From: Tetrastigma voinierianum
Taxonomy: Eukaryota > Streptophyta > Magnoliopsida > Vitales > Vitaceae
Assembly: GCA_016808115.1 (NCBI GenBank)
Contig: JAEQBH010006384.1
Coordinates: 230,040 to 294,039, forward strand
Direction: 5' to 3'
DNA length: 64,000 nucleotides
Positions 11,719 to 24,680 of this stretch are shown here, in pieces (position 1 is the first letter of the stretch; the number at the start of each line of letters is the position of its first letter). The translations under genes and the position numbers were made by a program. The notes beneath the pieces were generated by a model that saw only the letters and a list, made by a program, of their open reading frames with translations, searched no databases and was not told the origin of the DNA.

Positions 11719-13286
11719 GTTTGCAAATAGCATTCATAACGAGTCATAATCACATTTCCGTTCATTTCACTTTAGGTATTATCTTTTCAAGATATATAAT
11801 CATGTATACCATTCATCTGACTCAATCACATTATACTTATTCATGTATTTCCCTATATTTATTTATCATTTTAAGTTTATATGTGATAATAATCATATCA
11901 ATTATACCTTATATGTTCATGACATCTTTCCCTTCATTTCATATTCCTGTTTGGATTAGTTTTCATTTCCATATCACATTCATGTTCACTTAGACATTTA
12001 TACATGTTGCATTTTCTCTATTTTCCTTGTTCATACTTATTACACTGGCACTTCATATACTTGTAAAGTATGATGTCTGAAATCATACCTCATTCATCAT
12101 TATTGTTCTCCCCTGAATCTACTTTGCAAAAATTGAAATCATGTCGGATCATCCAAACTAAAGTTATGGCATTTTATGCCAAACTAGTCAATTGATCTCC
12201 TACCGATGATTAACTCTATTCAGTATCCTTCTGTGTACCTCTGGCCTCTAAATAAAGCTGGGATTCTGTTGAATCACTAATAGCCGACTAATTCATATTC
12301 TGAACATTCAATTTCTACATATTTCATTGATTTGCAGATTGTGACGCCACACAAATCATTACGATCACCAGATCCTGTAACATTTCTGCTTTGATCTTTG
12401 AACCTCAACGGAAGTCTATTTAATTATCCACTTAGATCCTCAAATGGATAAAGTAGTAGGATTCAGTAAAATACAAAAGCGTTAAACCAGGGAAAGTTGT
12501 CTGTTTCTTGACCCAAAATGCCCGAGAATGTGTGTTTTCACCAATTTTCCATATTTTGCTACCCAATCAACTCTATGCTCCACCAAACACATAAAACCAT
12601 TTCAAAATCATCTTGTAACCTCAATTATACTCAAATCATCTTCAGTGATATCTTTCCTTCATTACATTTCACTTGATTTTCTCTCAAAAACAATTCTAAT
12701 ATGGGTGCAACCCATACACATACTAACATGATGATTAGTTGGGGTTTATCCACCAGCCTACCCCAACTCGATTACTGCCATTGAACTATGAATCCATCCT
12801 CGAGGATTTCATATTCTTATTGTCTTATTTAAGGTTTTTACCACCCTTACTTTCCATAATTTTTTGGTTAAGATGGAAACCACAGGTTTTGGAAATGAGA
12901 ATAATAATCCTTCAAACCAAGATCCATACTCAAGTTTAGTGTTCCATACAAAAAATCAAAAGTTCCATACCTTTTTTGGCTTTGCTTTCCTCTTCCTTTT
13001 CTCTTCTTCTTCTCTCTTGCTCACCATCTTCCTGTCTCTCTCTCTGGTTTGTTCTTTCTCGAATGAGACCAATTTTTGGTCTTAAATCTCATGTTTATTA
13101 AGATATGTTGGCCAAGTCAAAAACCATTTTGCTTTAAGTTTCCTTATTGCCTTTTAGTCCTTAAACTCCATTTTCTTTCTAAACAATTTATATGCATGTC
13201 TAAATTTAACCCCTCATCTTTCCTCAAATCCCATAATTACATACTAACTTTTCGGTTAACTGCCTTTTGTGTCCTCAAGTGGTAAA

Positions 13287-15410
13287 TGACACATGAAACC
13301 TAGAAAATCAATTTTCTCAAAAGGCGAAAAATGGTAATTTCGGTAAATCAGTTTTCTAGATCTCGGATAATGACAGACATCCGTTGAAATCATCTCGCGA
13401 AATTGAGATGCCCACGTGATTTCGTTGGTCCAGGGGTGGTGGTTTCCACGTTTTTGAGGCGTGGGGTGTCGGATGACACATGGCAAGATAAGGAGATGCC
13501 ATATGGCACCATATGAGAGTGACACTTGGCAAATCCATGTGGTCCACTTGAAAGTATGGCTGCGATGGCCGTGTGTGGGAAAAGTCCCGTGGCTCACATT
13601 GGGCCATGTGGTTCGACTGATGTCATAATGGGGTTTAAGAAAATTAAGGAATAAATATGGAAAAGGAGAGCCACACTAGTTTGAGGAAATGAGGAGGCAA
13701 TTTCTCCCCATTGGCCAGAATGATGATTTCTCCAAGGGGAGAAAAAGGACCAAAGGAAAGAGAAAATGAGGAGAAATGAAAGCTGAGATGAAAAGAGAAA
13801 AAGGAAAAGAAAAGGCAAAAGAAAAGAAAAGAAGGAAGGAAAGAAAAGAAAGGAAAGAATGGTAGAGAGAAAGGAAGAAAAATGAGAAGGAAGGGGAAAA
13901 GGGAAAAGGAAGATTTAGGGTTTTGAGGCGGTCGGCGTTCGAAAGTTCAAGGACTAAAGTTGGTACACGCGATTAGGATCCCATGTGTGGAACCTTAAAA
14001 AGTTGGAGTTTCATCAAACTCGAGAGGTAGGAATATTTTCCTACTTGGTTTACTTTGCCCTAAAGGCTTTATAATGGTAGGGTTGCTTGTGGGAGGCCAT
14101 GAGAATATGTAAATTAGTTCCAAGCTTTGGAATTAAAGAGGTATAGTTTTCATGACCGGTTTCACATAAGTCACTTAGGCTTGTAGGGTTAGGGCTTGAA
14201 CTAGGAACTTGAAAGTTCTAGGTGTTGTGGTTTTGTTGTTGTGAAAATAATGTTTGGAGCAGGATTGGTTCTATGTTTGTGAAGGGACGGTGAAAGTGCC
14301 ACATTGAATAGTCCCGAACTTTGAGACTGGATTATATGTTATGGCTTGCTTGAATAACATGTAGTGTGTGGAAATGTGAGTATTCATGCTTTTTGATGTA
14401 TTAATATGATTTGCATGGAGTAAATTATATGTATAAGTTATAATTTTTTCCATGGTATGTAGATATTTCATGTAGTGCTCATTCAGCCGTAACATGGGGA
14501 AAATGCATTGGCATCAGCCATTCATATGCACGAACCACATCGCGTCGGGTGGTGTGGGTGCGGGTAAGGTTATTCATCGGTGTTGGTGATGGGTCGTGAG
14601 CTTGGGAAAAATGGGACAAAGTCAAGGTAGAGATTCACGAGTGTGTAAATAGTCAAAATGATAAATTACATGTTTTGGGCGAGCAAGGTTAAGTTAGATC
14701 CCAGGTGAAAGTCCATAGGTTTACTCAGTTAGACATGAATCCGGAAGCAATGTAAATTCGTGAAAATGTTGAAGGCGTGCGGCGTCCTCTGATTGTAAGC
14801 CGAATCAAGTAGCCCACAAAATAAAGGAAAATATCATGTTTTTGATAAATAAAATTGGAGGGTTGTCCGATGGTTAGTCGTGGTATATCCCCCAGAGATG
14901 ACTTGTTTTAGTCACACTGGCGGTCAAGTGTGGGGGATAGGTGGGACTCAGGTCGTGAGCATGAGGGGTTGAATCTCATGCATGATATGGACATTTCATA
15001 TAATAGTAAATAATTGTATAGAATGTGATTGCTTGTTTATTTATACCATTGCATATGCATTTTAGGTGGGGAGTAACCCTTATAGGAAAACCTCTTGGGC
15101 TTTACTCACCAGTCGTGGGACCAACTGAGTCTGAGGGACTATCGGGAGAAGGCACTCGGTGGGGTAGCTTTACTGAGAAGAAAGCTAGAAATGTGGCTTC
15201 AAGTAAATATTTTGTAAGTAATAATAGCAAATCTTTTGTAGAACAAGCATCAAATCTATGAGAATATAGTTGGCATATTTATTTTGAGTATTGGTTTGTG
15301 GGCCCGAGGCTATTTTACTCGAATTAGGCGTCTCGTGATCACGAGATGTATAGATTTCCGCGAGGGTTGACGGGTAGTCAAGCGGTTACCCGGTTGGGGG
15401 GCGTCCACGG
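13287..15410 (+). repeat. Family C gypsy solo LTR, plus strand
   Basis: It begins TGACACATGAAACCTAGAAA and ends GGTTGGGGGGCGTCCACG, a common arrangement for plant gypsy LTRs. It contains a purine-rich tract (13740-13915) and no coding domains. It sits inside the minus-strand family B LTR, whose homology resumes on both sides. Exact ends and target-site duplication could not be fixed by eye. Confidence 0.55.
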
Positions 15411-15530
15411 CTACTTTACCCTTGTCTACAATATTTATTTCGGATTCTCTTATTTTACTTAGAAAATTTCCATTTGGCTTATAATATACCTAAACAAGTG
15501 AGAAAGCGCTCAGGGTATATTTCGAGTCCA

Positions 15531-16050
15531 CACTTCTTCTCCTCCTTTTATAAAAATTATTTTCTCGTCGCGAAGTGCTGCTTCATAACATCATCTCAGC
15601 CATTAGGTCCACACAATCTCCCTTGCCTTCTTCTTCGCATTCTATGGGGGTTTCTCTGCCGTGACATCATCGGCCGAGACCACTACTGTGAAGAGATCTG
15701 ATCGTGTATTTTGTTTCCTTTCCGTCTATCTATCAGCCCTAATCACCTTACCCTTCTTCTCCTCCTTTCCTAAAGTATTTTCTCTGTAAGCGGGAGTCAT
15801 AGCGCCAACATCATCTCGACCATTAGGTCCTAATCTCCCACCCCACCTTCTTCCTTATTCTATAGAGGTTTCCCTGCCGTGACATCATAGATGGAGACCA
15901 CTACTTACATGAGAGATACGATCATGTATTTTGTTTCCTTTCAAATCTCCATCCTCATTACTATTCCTTACCCTTCTTCTCCCCAATTTCCTAAAGTATT
16001 TTTCTACGTCGCAAAGTCATAGCACTTGACATCGTGCAACGAAGAGCGGG
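15531..16050. repeat. 220-bp tandem repeat, 2.3 copies
   Basis: CTTCTTCTCC-containing units start at 15531, 15751 and 15971, an exact 220-base spacing. Each unit carries CATCATCTC(A/G), CCATTAGGTCC, TCTATGGGGGTTTC or its variant, GTGACATCAT and TGTATTTTGTTTCCTTTC in the same order. The third copy stops after about 70 bases. Divergence between units is clear, so this is not a recent duplication. Confidence 0.8.
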
Positions 16051-19000
16051 ATCGGAGTCGGATAATGATAGACAAGGTGTGGGATTAACGGTTGGTGTTT
16101 GGCTAAACTAATATCCCTAAGAAGGTAAGTTTAATGAATTAGGATTTTACTCTATTTTTTTTTTTTTTTTTGTGGGGTGATAATATCATCATTCATAATG
16201 AATGAGACGATGAAGGAAGTAGAACAAATATTCTTGAGTGATTAGGGATGAAAAATCTAATAAATTTCTATGAATCATTATGAAATATATTTAAGTGGCA
16301 TATTGAATTTGGGACAAATCTGGCTTTGATTGCTTGGAATCCCACATTTTCCTCCTTCAGGGTTTGATTTGGCCCAAATTACATCAAGCTTTTCTTTGTT
16401 TATTTGAAATCCATTTAGGTCATTTATATTTATTTTGCACTCTCTTTATTTGTTTGGTTTATCAAATTTTGATTTGTTCTTTTGTTTATCGATTACATTT
16501 GGTTTATGTTGTTGATTCTCGATTATTTTTTCTTTTTTTTAAGCGATTAGCTAAATTTACTTGAATCAATGAATGGTTTGATAATGTGTATGAAAGCTTT
16601 TCTTATCGTAGAATAGAAAATTAATATAGCAAGTAATTGATGATTAATATTAATTTACTACTATGAAAATGTTTTTGGAATTTGTATAATGCCATAATCC
16701 ATTATTCGTTTTCATTGTTTGAATTTGAAATGTTGATTGATGGTCCTATGTGAGAGCCCATGAATCATTGAGATAATATAGTCTTCTGCTCTCTTAGCTT
16801 CTTATGGAATTAATATAGCCTCTTGCGCTATACTTTAGCACTATATTCCGTGTTTAGAAAGCAACAAGGGAATGTAAATGTGTGTACTTGAAAAGGCTTA
16901 CAATGTCATCAAAACAGTAGTCCTTTTTATGTGATTGATTAATTCCTTCTCCCCAGCTAGATAGTGAGCACAGGAAACCGAACAATATATACTATCAGCT
17001 GGTGGTATGAATATCATTTGTTTTCCTCAGGATAATTGTTTTCAGGTAATGGCTCTACTCAAACTTGTGGACTAGGAAGACAATACCTAACACCAGTAGT
17101 GTACATCAAATTTTGCCAGTCAATATATTTTGTCTTAAAACCCATGTTAGCTCATGAGTTTGGAAATGGAATGATGTCTTTGTTTATGCATCGAAAAATA
17201 GTTTATTAGGCATTGGTTTCTTGTCTCACCATTTTTTAAATACAAACTAGTCATTTAATGGGCATGTTTTTTAAATCGAAAAGACATAAATCCATAGCTT
17301 CTGTAACCAACTACTATAGAAAATTTATCTCAGACCAATTCAAAAGGGGCTAGGGTGGAAGGGGGTCTTATAAATAAGAATAAATATTCTTTAAAAATTA
17401 TTATTGCCTAATATAAGTTGTAGTAGCTAATATTTAGTTTTTAAAATATGAAAAGTAATCTTCATTGGTTTTAAGTAGATTTATAGAAAATTTTATAGAC
17501 TAGTAACATTAAAAGTAGATTTCACCATGTTTTGAAAATCTTCTTGATGAGTTGGTGGGGGTTTGAATAGCTGAGCTAGTAACATTATAAGGGGGTGTGG
17601 AGTTCTCAGTGATAATTAATTAAGTCTTTTCCATTAATTTGGTGTGACTAAACTTCTGTATTTGTTTGATTTATAAGTGTAGAAGACCTCTTTAGGTCAA
17701 CTAACTATGTATGGACCTATTCTTTATGTATTTTTTAATAACTAATCATATATAACATAAACCAGCGGTAGTATAATTTTTAGAGATACTATAAGTTTTA
17801 TAAAATATAAAATAAATTTATAGATACTATAGATGGATGACGAGTTAAAATCATTTTTCTATTAGAGTTCACAATGGATGACATAAATACTATATACTTT
17901 TAGATATACGAAGAAGTTGAGCCCCTAATAAGAAGGGAATGATAAAACTGCTTTATAAAGTTTGACTACATAGCTATTTTATATAATTTGATTTAAATTA
18001 CTAAAAATAAGATAATGAAAAAATTCGACCTTTAGGCATTTTTTAATTATAGTAATAAAGTAAGTTCACAATACATTTGTAAATCTTGAAACTGATAATA
18101 AACTAAAACTTATATTAAATTAATAATCAATACTATGCATTGGGTTTAGGATATATTTGCCTTTAAGGAATTTTATTTGTTATATTTTATATAATTGGCA
18201 TAAATATTTTATTCATCTATCTTTAATACATTTTAGAGATAAATATTTTATTTATCAATACTGGCTTATTATAATTGTTATTATTATTTATTTCTGTGTC
18301 AACTCTCCTTTTCCATAAGTGGATATGGTTTTTAAGGCTTTTGTAATTGATTATAGTTAATTTTTTTTTGCATGTAGGTTTACTGAAAAGTGGCAGTTTT
18401 CTACTTAACAAGCTGCATGAAGCAGTTTGTTGGGCCTCAAGACACAATTAGATTCTACATATAAATAAAATGAATTGGGTTAAAAGTGAATATTGAAGTT
18501 ACGATTTTTTTTATTCATGTTGCATAACTTTTGTTTATAAAATCTTCATTATTCAGAAATACAGTTACTCTATTTATGATTAAAAAATATATTTGAGTAT
18601 GGATCCTGCTTTTGTTTTTCTCATTTGTAATTTGATTGAGTGCAAATAATCTCTAAATTGATCGTGATTCTAAGCAATAATGCTTATTTAGTGAAAACAA
18701 TTTTTAAATAGATTTATAAACATGGGTGTTTTATTTTTTTGAATATATAGTCTAACACTAATAATTAAAATGGAAATAAATTTCTTTATTTACATTTCTT
18801 ATTCTATAACATAAATATATATCTTAGAAAAGAAGAAAAAGATACTAAAGAAAAGAAAAGGATAAATTTCTTTTATAATCAACCAGAGATGTTGTGTATA
18901 TATGATTTCAAATAACCTCATAAAGGGAATTGAGTTGAGTAATAGTTAATTGTTTAAGTTTATTTTCTAAAATAATAAAAAAAATAAGTCATTGATTTTT

Positions 19001-20045
19001 TTATCATTAAAGAAAAATACATTTTTCTTGTAATTATGATGATTTTAAATCAATGTTTTATCTAATTAATTATAACAGTGGTACAAACTTTAAAGTAAAA
19101 AAATATTAAATCCTAATTATGTTCATATGAGAGACCTTAATCTATGTAAAAAAAGATCTTGTAAATTAAAAACTTGTTTATAAAATTATCTTATTTATCA
19201 TGTTATAGACAATTCATTCTTTCTAATACAATTCAATCATAAGAAATGACTCAATTAATACGTGTTTCAAATGCAATATTATATCTAATAATAAATGGAT
19301 TGTAAAATGAAAAAATAAATATATTAAATATACATAACACTATTGATCATGTGCTAATATATAACAACAAATTAGACATAATATTTAAAGATGATAATAT
19401 TATTTTGTTTGTAAAATAACCTTAAACAATAAACAAATTTTGTATACAAATTTATAATATTTTTTTTTAGTAACAAAAAATTTAAGTATAAACCTAAATA
19501 ACTAAATATGTATGTTTTAGCAAAATTATTTTCTCATAAATATCAAATATAAAAATTGTTTAATTATATTATAAATAATTTATTCACAAAACATTCTTCT
19601 GATCAAATATGTTTGCGATAAAATTGCATTTCATCCTCTAAACTATCTCTTAGACAGATATTGAATCATTTTAAATTTTATTGCTAATAGATATATTTTG
19701 TGGCTAGTTATTTTTCTCATGTTAAATATTTGTTACTAAATATCATTTTTCTTATAGTGTACGATGCAGAATGTAATCCCTGAAAATACTATTATTTTAT
19801 TTATTGCCATATTGCTGGTATTAATCTATTATGGGTGATCGGCGGATTGAAATTAAGTCCAGCTCATGCTTTTTTGTCATTTACATATCATAATAAAGTT
19901 TTTCCCATCCTTTAATTGAAGGGAATTTCAAACCATCTACATACTTTTTGTATGTTATAGCTCCAAAAATTTTGAGTATTTCCTTGTGGATTGAGAGAAT
20001 CCCGATTTCATCACAGTCGAAGTCATTGAGAGAAACCTGATTAGG
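16051..20045. other. AT-rich intergenic region, no gene seen
   Basis: A long stretch with poly-T runs (16148-16170) and AT content that rises strongly from about 17.4 kb to 19.8 kb. Open frames are short and without recognisable domains. It ends at the start codon of the NLR pseudogene; no clear promoter element could be chosen. Confidence 0.6.
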
Positions 20046-22340
20046 ATGGCGACAGGCTCTGTTTTCCTTCTTGTTGAAAGACTTGGTGACAAGCTCATTT
20101 AAAACAAATTCTCAAAAATTAATAGCAAGCAAGCAAGCCGTTTGATCCGAGGCGATGGTAGCATTCTTGGAAGGCGGACAAAATGGCGGTCTGGTGCGTA
20201 TGGTTGATCAGGAGGCGGGTTTACAATCGCCGATGCCGCCGAGTGCGATCGCCGGGACTTCGCGCTCGCGCTAAGTGGTGACGTGCGAACAAACGGCGCC
20301 GATCATCGAATGGTGATCTGATGCAAAGCGGCGACGAGTCGCAAATCTCGATCGCTGCGGTCCGGGTTTCCTGCGCCGCCGCATGCGAAGAACATGGGTA
20401 TTGTGGGCTGGAGGCGCCCGAAGTCGGCGTGTTTCTGGTGAGATGGGTGACGCATTGCGATTATTATGCCGAAGAAGTCTATCGTCGCTGCCGGTTCGAA
20501 CCTTTCCGGATCCGTGCGCGTTCGTCCAGTTGAACCTCAGTTATCGGATTATTAAATATTGGTTTTACGTCCACGAGAAGATCAACCGGTCTTCAGATGG
20601 TGGAAATTTACAAAACGAGATTGGGGATCATTGTTGTCGGGGATCAAAGTCTTGTCGTTGGATGATGTCGCCGTTGTGAGATTGATTATCTTGCAGTGGC
20701 GTCCGCGATCGGCGATGCGCAAATCGTGTTCTGATGAGATCGATGAATTATATCTGGCTTCGGATCGGATGTTGCGCGCCGCGAATAATAGTTTTGCTGC
20801 AAATCTGACGCCAACCAAAGTGGACTGTTGTGGGACGTTATGATCGTGTTGAAATCTTTGATAATGTCTATATTTTCCGTACAAACTTAGGAGAAAGATG
20901 ATGGATAAATATAATGACTTAAATTAACCACCATGGAAGTATTGCAGTTTTGTGAAATGTGTGCATACGAGATGAATGAGGTATGACAACATTAATGCGT
21001 ATCTTGCTAAAAAGAAGGCTCCCAAGCAGGGAGTAATGGCGATCTTGAACTTGAGCTACGGTGGTTGCCCTCTTATTTGAAACCATGCTTTCTACACTTC
21101 GCCTCTTTCAGAGGTTATATCATCTCGAAAATTGTTCCCTTTGTGATGTTGGGATTTGTCTTGTCGTGACAAATGATCAACGGCGCATGAAAGTCCGCGG
21201 CCGGGGTTACTTGAATGGGTAATCAGCGAAACTTGATTCAAGTGGTAGAATGAGTGTCAATGCGAGGTTGTGAGATGTCGGGTTCATGACCTTGTCACGG
21301 TGGCTGTAAACGAAAGGCAAAACTTCAGCAGGACTCTCTCGATCTTGGATATCTATCTCTTCCACGATATTCCATTTTATTTCGCTAATCATGACAAAGT
21401 ATTATTGACTGGAAATTATATGGTATAAACCTGTCTCTTACCTACGGTCTCTCTTGTTTTCAATTTGGGGCACATGAAATTTGTAGAATTTCGCAACTAG
21501 ATTTCATTGGAAAATCTTGAAAAGTTCTCGGGGTGCTAGATTTGGAAGGTGTAGAGGTAGAAAGCCTACCAATATAGTTGGGACACTAATTCATTTAGGT
21601 ACTTGCAGAAGTTAAAACATCTGTCTTAGCTGCTTCCACTATCCATTGGCAACTAAGGAGTTTGCAGACGTGGATGTAAACAATCTTAAACAGAGTTTAA
21701 ATGTAGTAGGAAGATTGAAACATGAGATATCTTTACATGGAAGGGCAAGAGGATGATATTCCACTTAAAATTGATACATTGGAAAATCTTCAAGTTTTAT
21801 CAGGCATAACCTTCAAACAATGGATACAGAACAATTCAAGCAATTTAACTTGTCTTGGGAAAGCTGAGGAATTAGAAGGAAGATATGAAATTTGGTAGGG
21901 TTGAGTTTTGGAAGTCCATTCTGAAGCTCTGAGTTCTGAAATCCTTGTACCTTAAGGCATCAAAGGAGTCTAGCTTTCCGTCCCTTTCCATGGACTCTTG
22001 CCTCTATCTCTCTAAGTTGGACATAAAGGGACACATGCAAAAACTGTCTGAAACCTTTCAATTTCCTCCGAACCCTTTCTAATTGACACATTGGATTCGT
22101 GTAGGCAGATTGTGATCCACATACCCATTTGGAGGAAAATTGCGAAATTGTTGACTACGAGACTAAAGGCTAAATCATATCTTGGACGGAAATGCATGTT
22201 TACGCAAAATGGGTTTCCTGACTCAAAGTATTTCAACTTTAAGGTTGAGTAAAGTGATTAAGTTGAATATAGAGAATGGAGCAATACCATGGCTTATGCG
22301 TTCTATTTGTCATTTCAACAGATCTTTGGGTTTGATAGTG
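20046..22340 (+). pseudogene. CC-NBS-LRR (NLR) disease-resistance gene, decayed
   Basis: An intracellular immune receptor remnant. The start at 20046 encodes MATGSVFLLVERLGDKLI, a typical N-terminus of coiled-coil plant NLRs, followed at once by a TAA (20100). From about 21000 the frame-by-frame reading gives LAKKKAPKQ, then ILNLSYGGLP-like and YLKPCFLHFASF, the ARC2 region of the NB-ARC domain. Next come an MHD-side remnant near 21290 (VHDLVT-like, with a TLSRW reading), and LRR segments: IDTLENLQVLSGITFKQWI at 21770-21830 and DIKGHMQKLSETFQFPPN at 22021-22075. The closing piece is LNIENGAMPWLMRS at 22265-22306. P-loop and kinase-2 were not recognised; the interval 20130-20850 holds an unrelated-looking GC-rich block. 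Many stops and shifts make it non-functional. I am confident of the family, less so of the exact end. Confidence 0.8.
20130..20850. other. GC-rich block inside the NLR pseudogene
   Basis: This segment is visibly richer in CG dinucleotides (many CGCG, GCCGCC and GATCGC words) than the AT-rich DNA around it. It lies where the NLR P-loop region should be. Overlapping frames at 20321-20533, 20383-20679 and 20559-20843 give no recognisable domain. It may be an insertion or a heavily altered stretch. Confidence 0.5.
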
Positions 22341-24369
22341 TCAATTTGGTGGAGGTGAAAAGTGTTAACGATTCCGCAGTCCCTTCTTTTCACCATTCAC
22401 AAGATTTTAGGACTGTCGATCTACGAGATATCCACTTGTGTTGGGGATCCATTCATGGTAACTACAACACCCATCTACTTTGGACCCTTAGTTTCGATTT
22501 TGGCCTTATTATATTGGTTGTTAAATTAACATATATAGAGTTCTTATATATCTTGAAAAATTTTCATACTCTCTCGATGCATGTAGAAATCTGATAAACA
22601 TCAAGTGATGGAATATGTGTTTATAAAAGTTGTAAAATTACTACCTATAATTCTCTTAGGTATGTGTAAGACCAATGTAACCACTCATGCCTATGTTAAA
22701 AAAAAAGTTATATCATATTTGAAAAGTAAATCGGTGTTGGGAATCTCTAACACTTTGTACTCCCCCTCTTGAATTTGTACACATTGACCCTTTTGTACTA
22801 TAATCTTTCATCACATCTTTTATTTTCCTTCGCTTTTGTACAAGTGATATCTTGCTCTTATCTGACGAGACCAATTTAAAAAGTATAATGAAATGTTTTT
22901 CTCTATCCAATCCATACTAGGAAAATGGCACACCACGACCTACTTTCCGATAAAGTAAGATGTTAAAGTAACCCAAATTAATTACATCTCTTGACGTGTG
23001 AGATGATTTTGTTTTCTCAATTATTTTTATTGTTCTTTTTAATCGACTATATGTCTTCATTTTGGTTTCTATTTATTCAGACAACTTGTGAAAATCAAGA
23101 ATTTGACATGTAGTAGAAAAGAGTAAACACAGAACTACCTCTCAACTTTGTTGGATGATCACGATTAGATTAACGGCGTTATTATGTGGTATATATATAT
23201 CTCTATATTTATTGTTTAACTTGCATAACAAGATCCTCTACACTATTGATTCTACATGTAAATGCATGTTGATACTTATTCAGAAATTAATGAGTTGGGC
23301 TAGCTAGTGATTGTCGGACATGTGGTGCAAGCAGTGCAATATCTATCGAGGAACTTCGGTTTATTCCAAATGATAGGACGCTATCTTTTCTGTTGGGGAT
23401 TCTACGGGATAGAATAGGATTCGTGACCAATGATTAGACATGGTTTAGCCTCAGTTTGGAGTTCTACTTAGTCAACCGAATAGGCGAAATGCGAATTATC
23501 ATATAGTTTTATATAATTTCCTTTGCAAAATGATGTTTGGTTTTACAGAAAAATTCAAAAGAACTTTCTTTAGAGGGTTGAACTCCCTCTGGTACTAAGT
23601 CGGCCTCATGTTTGACCTACAGGGTTCATATCGATCTGTCATCAAATAAAATGGTGCTTTTGCAAACTAAAATTAATAGAAAGGTGAAATAGGCATTTCG
23701 GAGTTCCCCACCGATTGACGAGTTAGTCAAGAAACCTATGATAAAATGGTTGCATATCTTTAAACTTTCCTTTTACGAGCTCAAATACGGGTGGAGGTAG
23801 GTATCATGAACATTGATTATTTTCTTCCACATCCTTGGAGATGCCCTTTTCACATGCTTCTCCAAAATGGTGATTGTAAATATACACCAAGGTGCCTAAC
23901 TTCATCTCTTTCTCTCTACTCCCCTTGCTCTGCTTTTTTTGTCATTTACCAACTGTACTTTTCAGCTAGTAAAATGATATTTATATCCATTCGGGACCCT
24001 ACGAAACAATGCAGGATTTCAACTAGCAATGAACAGGTGAATATTGAACTTTATTTTCATTTGAATGATTGATAAGTTTAAGAAGAAAATTGTATTCAAC
24101 AGTTGATCACATTTTTTGTGAGATACCATTGTTTGTATTTGTGATGGGAGAACTGGCTGACCGGGATATATGGCCCGTATTAGACCTCTGCCCTAAGGTA
24201 TCATTGGGTAAGCTACACCATCTGGCCCATATTTGACACCTCCTCTTTACAGTGTGTTCGTGGATGAATAGTTTTGAATATTGGCTATCTATGTCGTTGT
24301 TACAGTTGAGTCAATCTTTTGTAACCCTGAGTATACTCAATTTAGACAATAACCTTGATGTTACCACTT
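22341..24369. other. Intergenic DNA, no gene seen
   Basis: AT-rich DNA with no coding domain. The frame at 22289-22594 overlaps the end of the NLR remnant and is not conserved in any way I can recognise. A GGTTGAACTCCCTCT-type segment near 23577 looks repeat-derived but could not be assigned. Confidence 0.5.
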
Positions 24370-24680
24370 TGTCGGAAGGAAGATGGAGGAAGATGAAGGA
24401 AAAACTTGAAGATGGGAGAGACTAGATGATGAGGAAGTGCTACTTATATTATTGAAATATTGTTTTTGGCTGATTACAAACTTCAGATCCACCCTTATTT
24501 ATCACAGTAACACCGCACTAAGCCAATAGTGGGGATTGTTCAAACACAAATATAATCTAATGGTTACAAATGAGTATATAGAATTCTCTCTAGAAGTCCA
24601 AACCTAACCTCATTCTAGAGAACTTTATGTAAATATCTAGAATAGACTTCTAGAAGTTGGGCTCTCTTATGTTTCCTACA
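24370..24680 (-). repeat. Probable copia solo LTR
   Basis: On the minus strand it starts TGTAGGAAACATAAG and ends CCGACA, giving TG...CA ends, and contains the repeated TCTAGAA(T/G) words common in copia LTRs. Just beyond the end is AAGTGGTAACATC, a weak resemblance to the tRNA-Met primer-binding site. No internal domains are attached. Target-site duplication is not clean. Confidence 0.4.

Larger units (their letters stand above)
11640..15532 (-). repeat. Family B gypsy LTR, minus strand, split by a nested solo LTR
   Basis: Reverse-complement matches to 28409-31046 run in order. 15477-15523 matches 28419-28461. 13060-13080 shares AAGACCAAAAATTGGTCTC with 28708. 12530-12725 matches 29090-29280. 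12120-12210 shares GACTAGTTTGGCAT-type sequence with 29780. The match is interrupted by 13287-15410. Between 11640 and 12120 only AT-rich composition is shared. The start on the minus strand is TGTGGACTCGAAATATACC at 15532. No internal coding region adjoins it, so it is probably a solo LTR. Confidence 0.65.

Noticed and set aside
12337..12345. TGTGACGCC as the end of the minus-strand family B LTR
   Set aside because: Homology to the plus copy continues to the left of it (12120-12210), so it is a chance match.
20321..20843. Three overlapping frames as a real small gene
   Set aside because: Lack of stops is explained by the GC-rich composition; no domain and no conserved start.
22914..22960. 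CACTA-type terminus ACTAGGAAAATGGCACACC
   Set aside because: No partner terminus or subterminal repeats were found within a reasonable distance.
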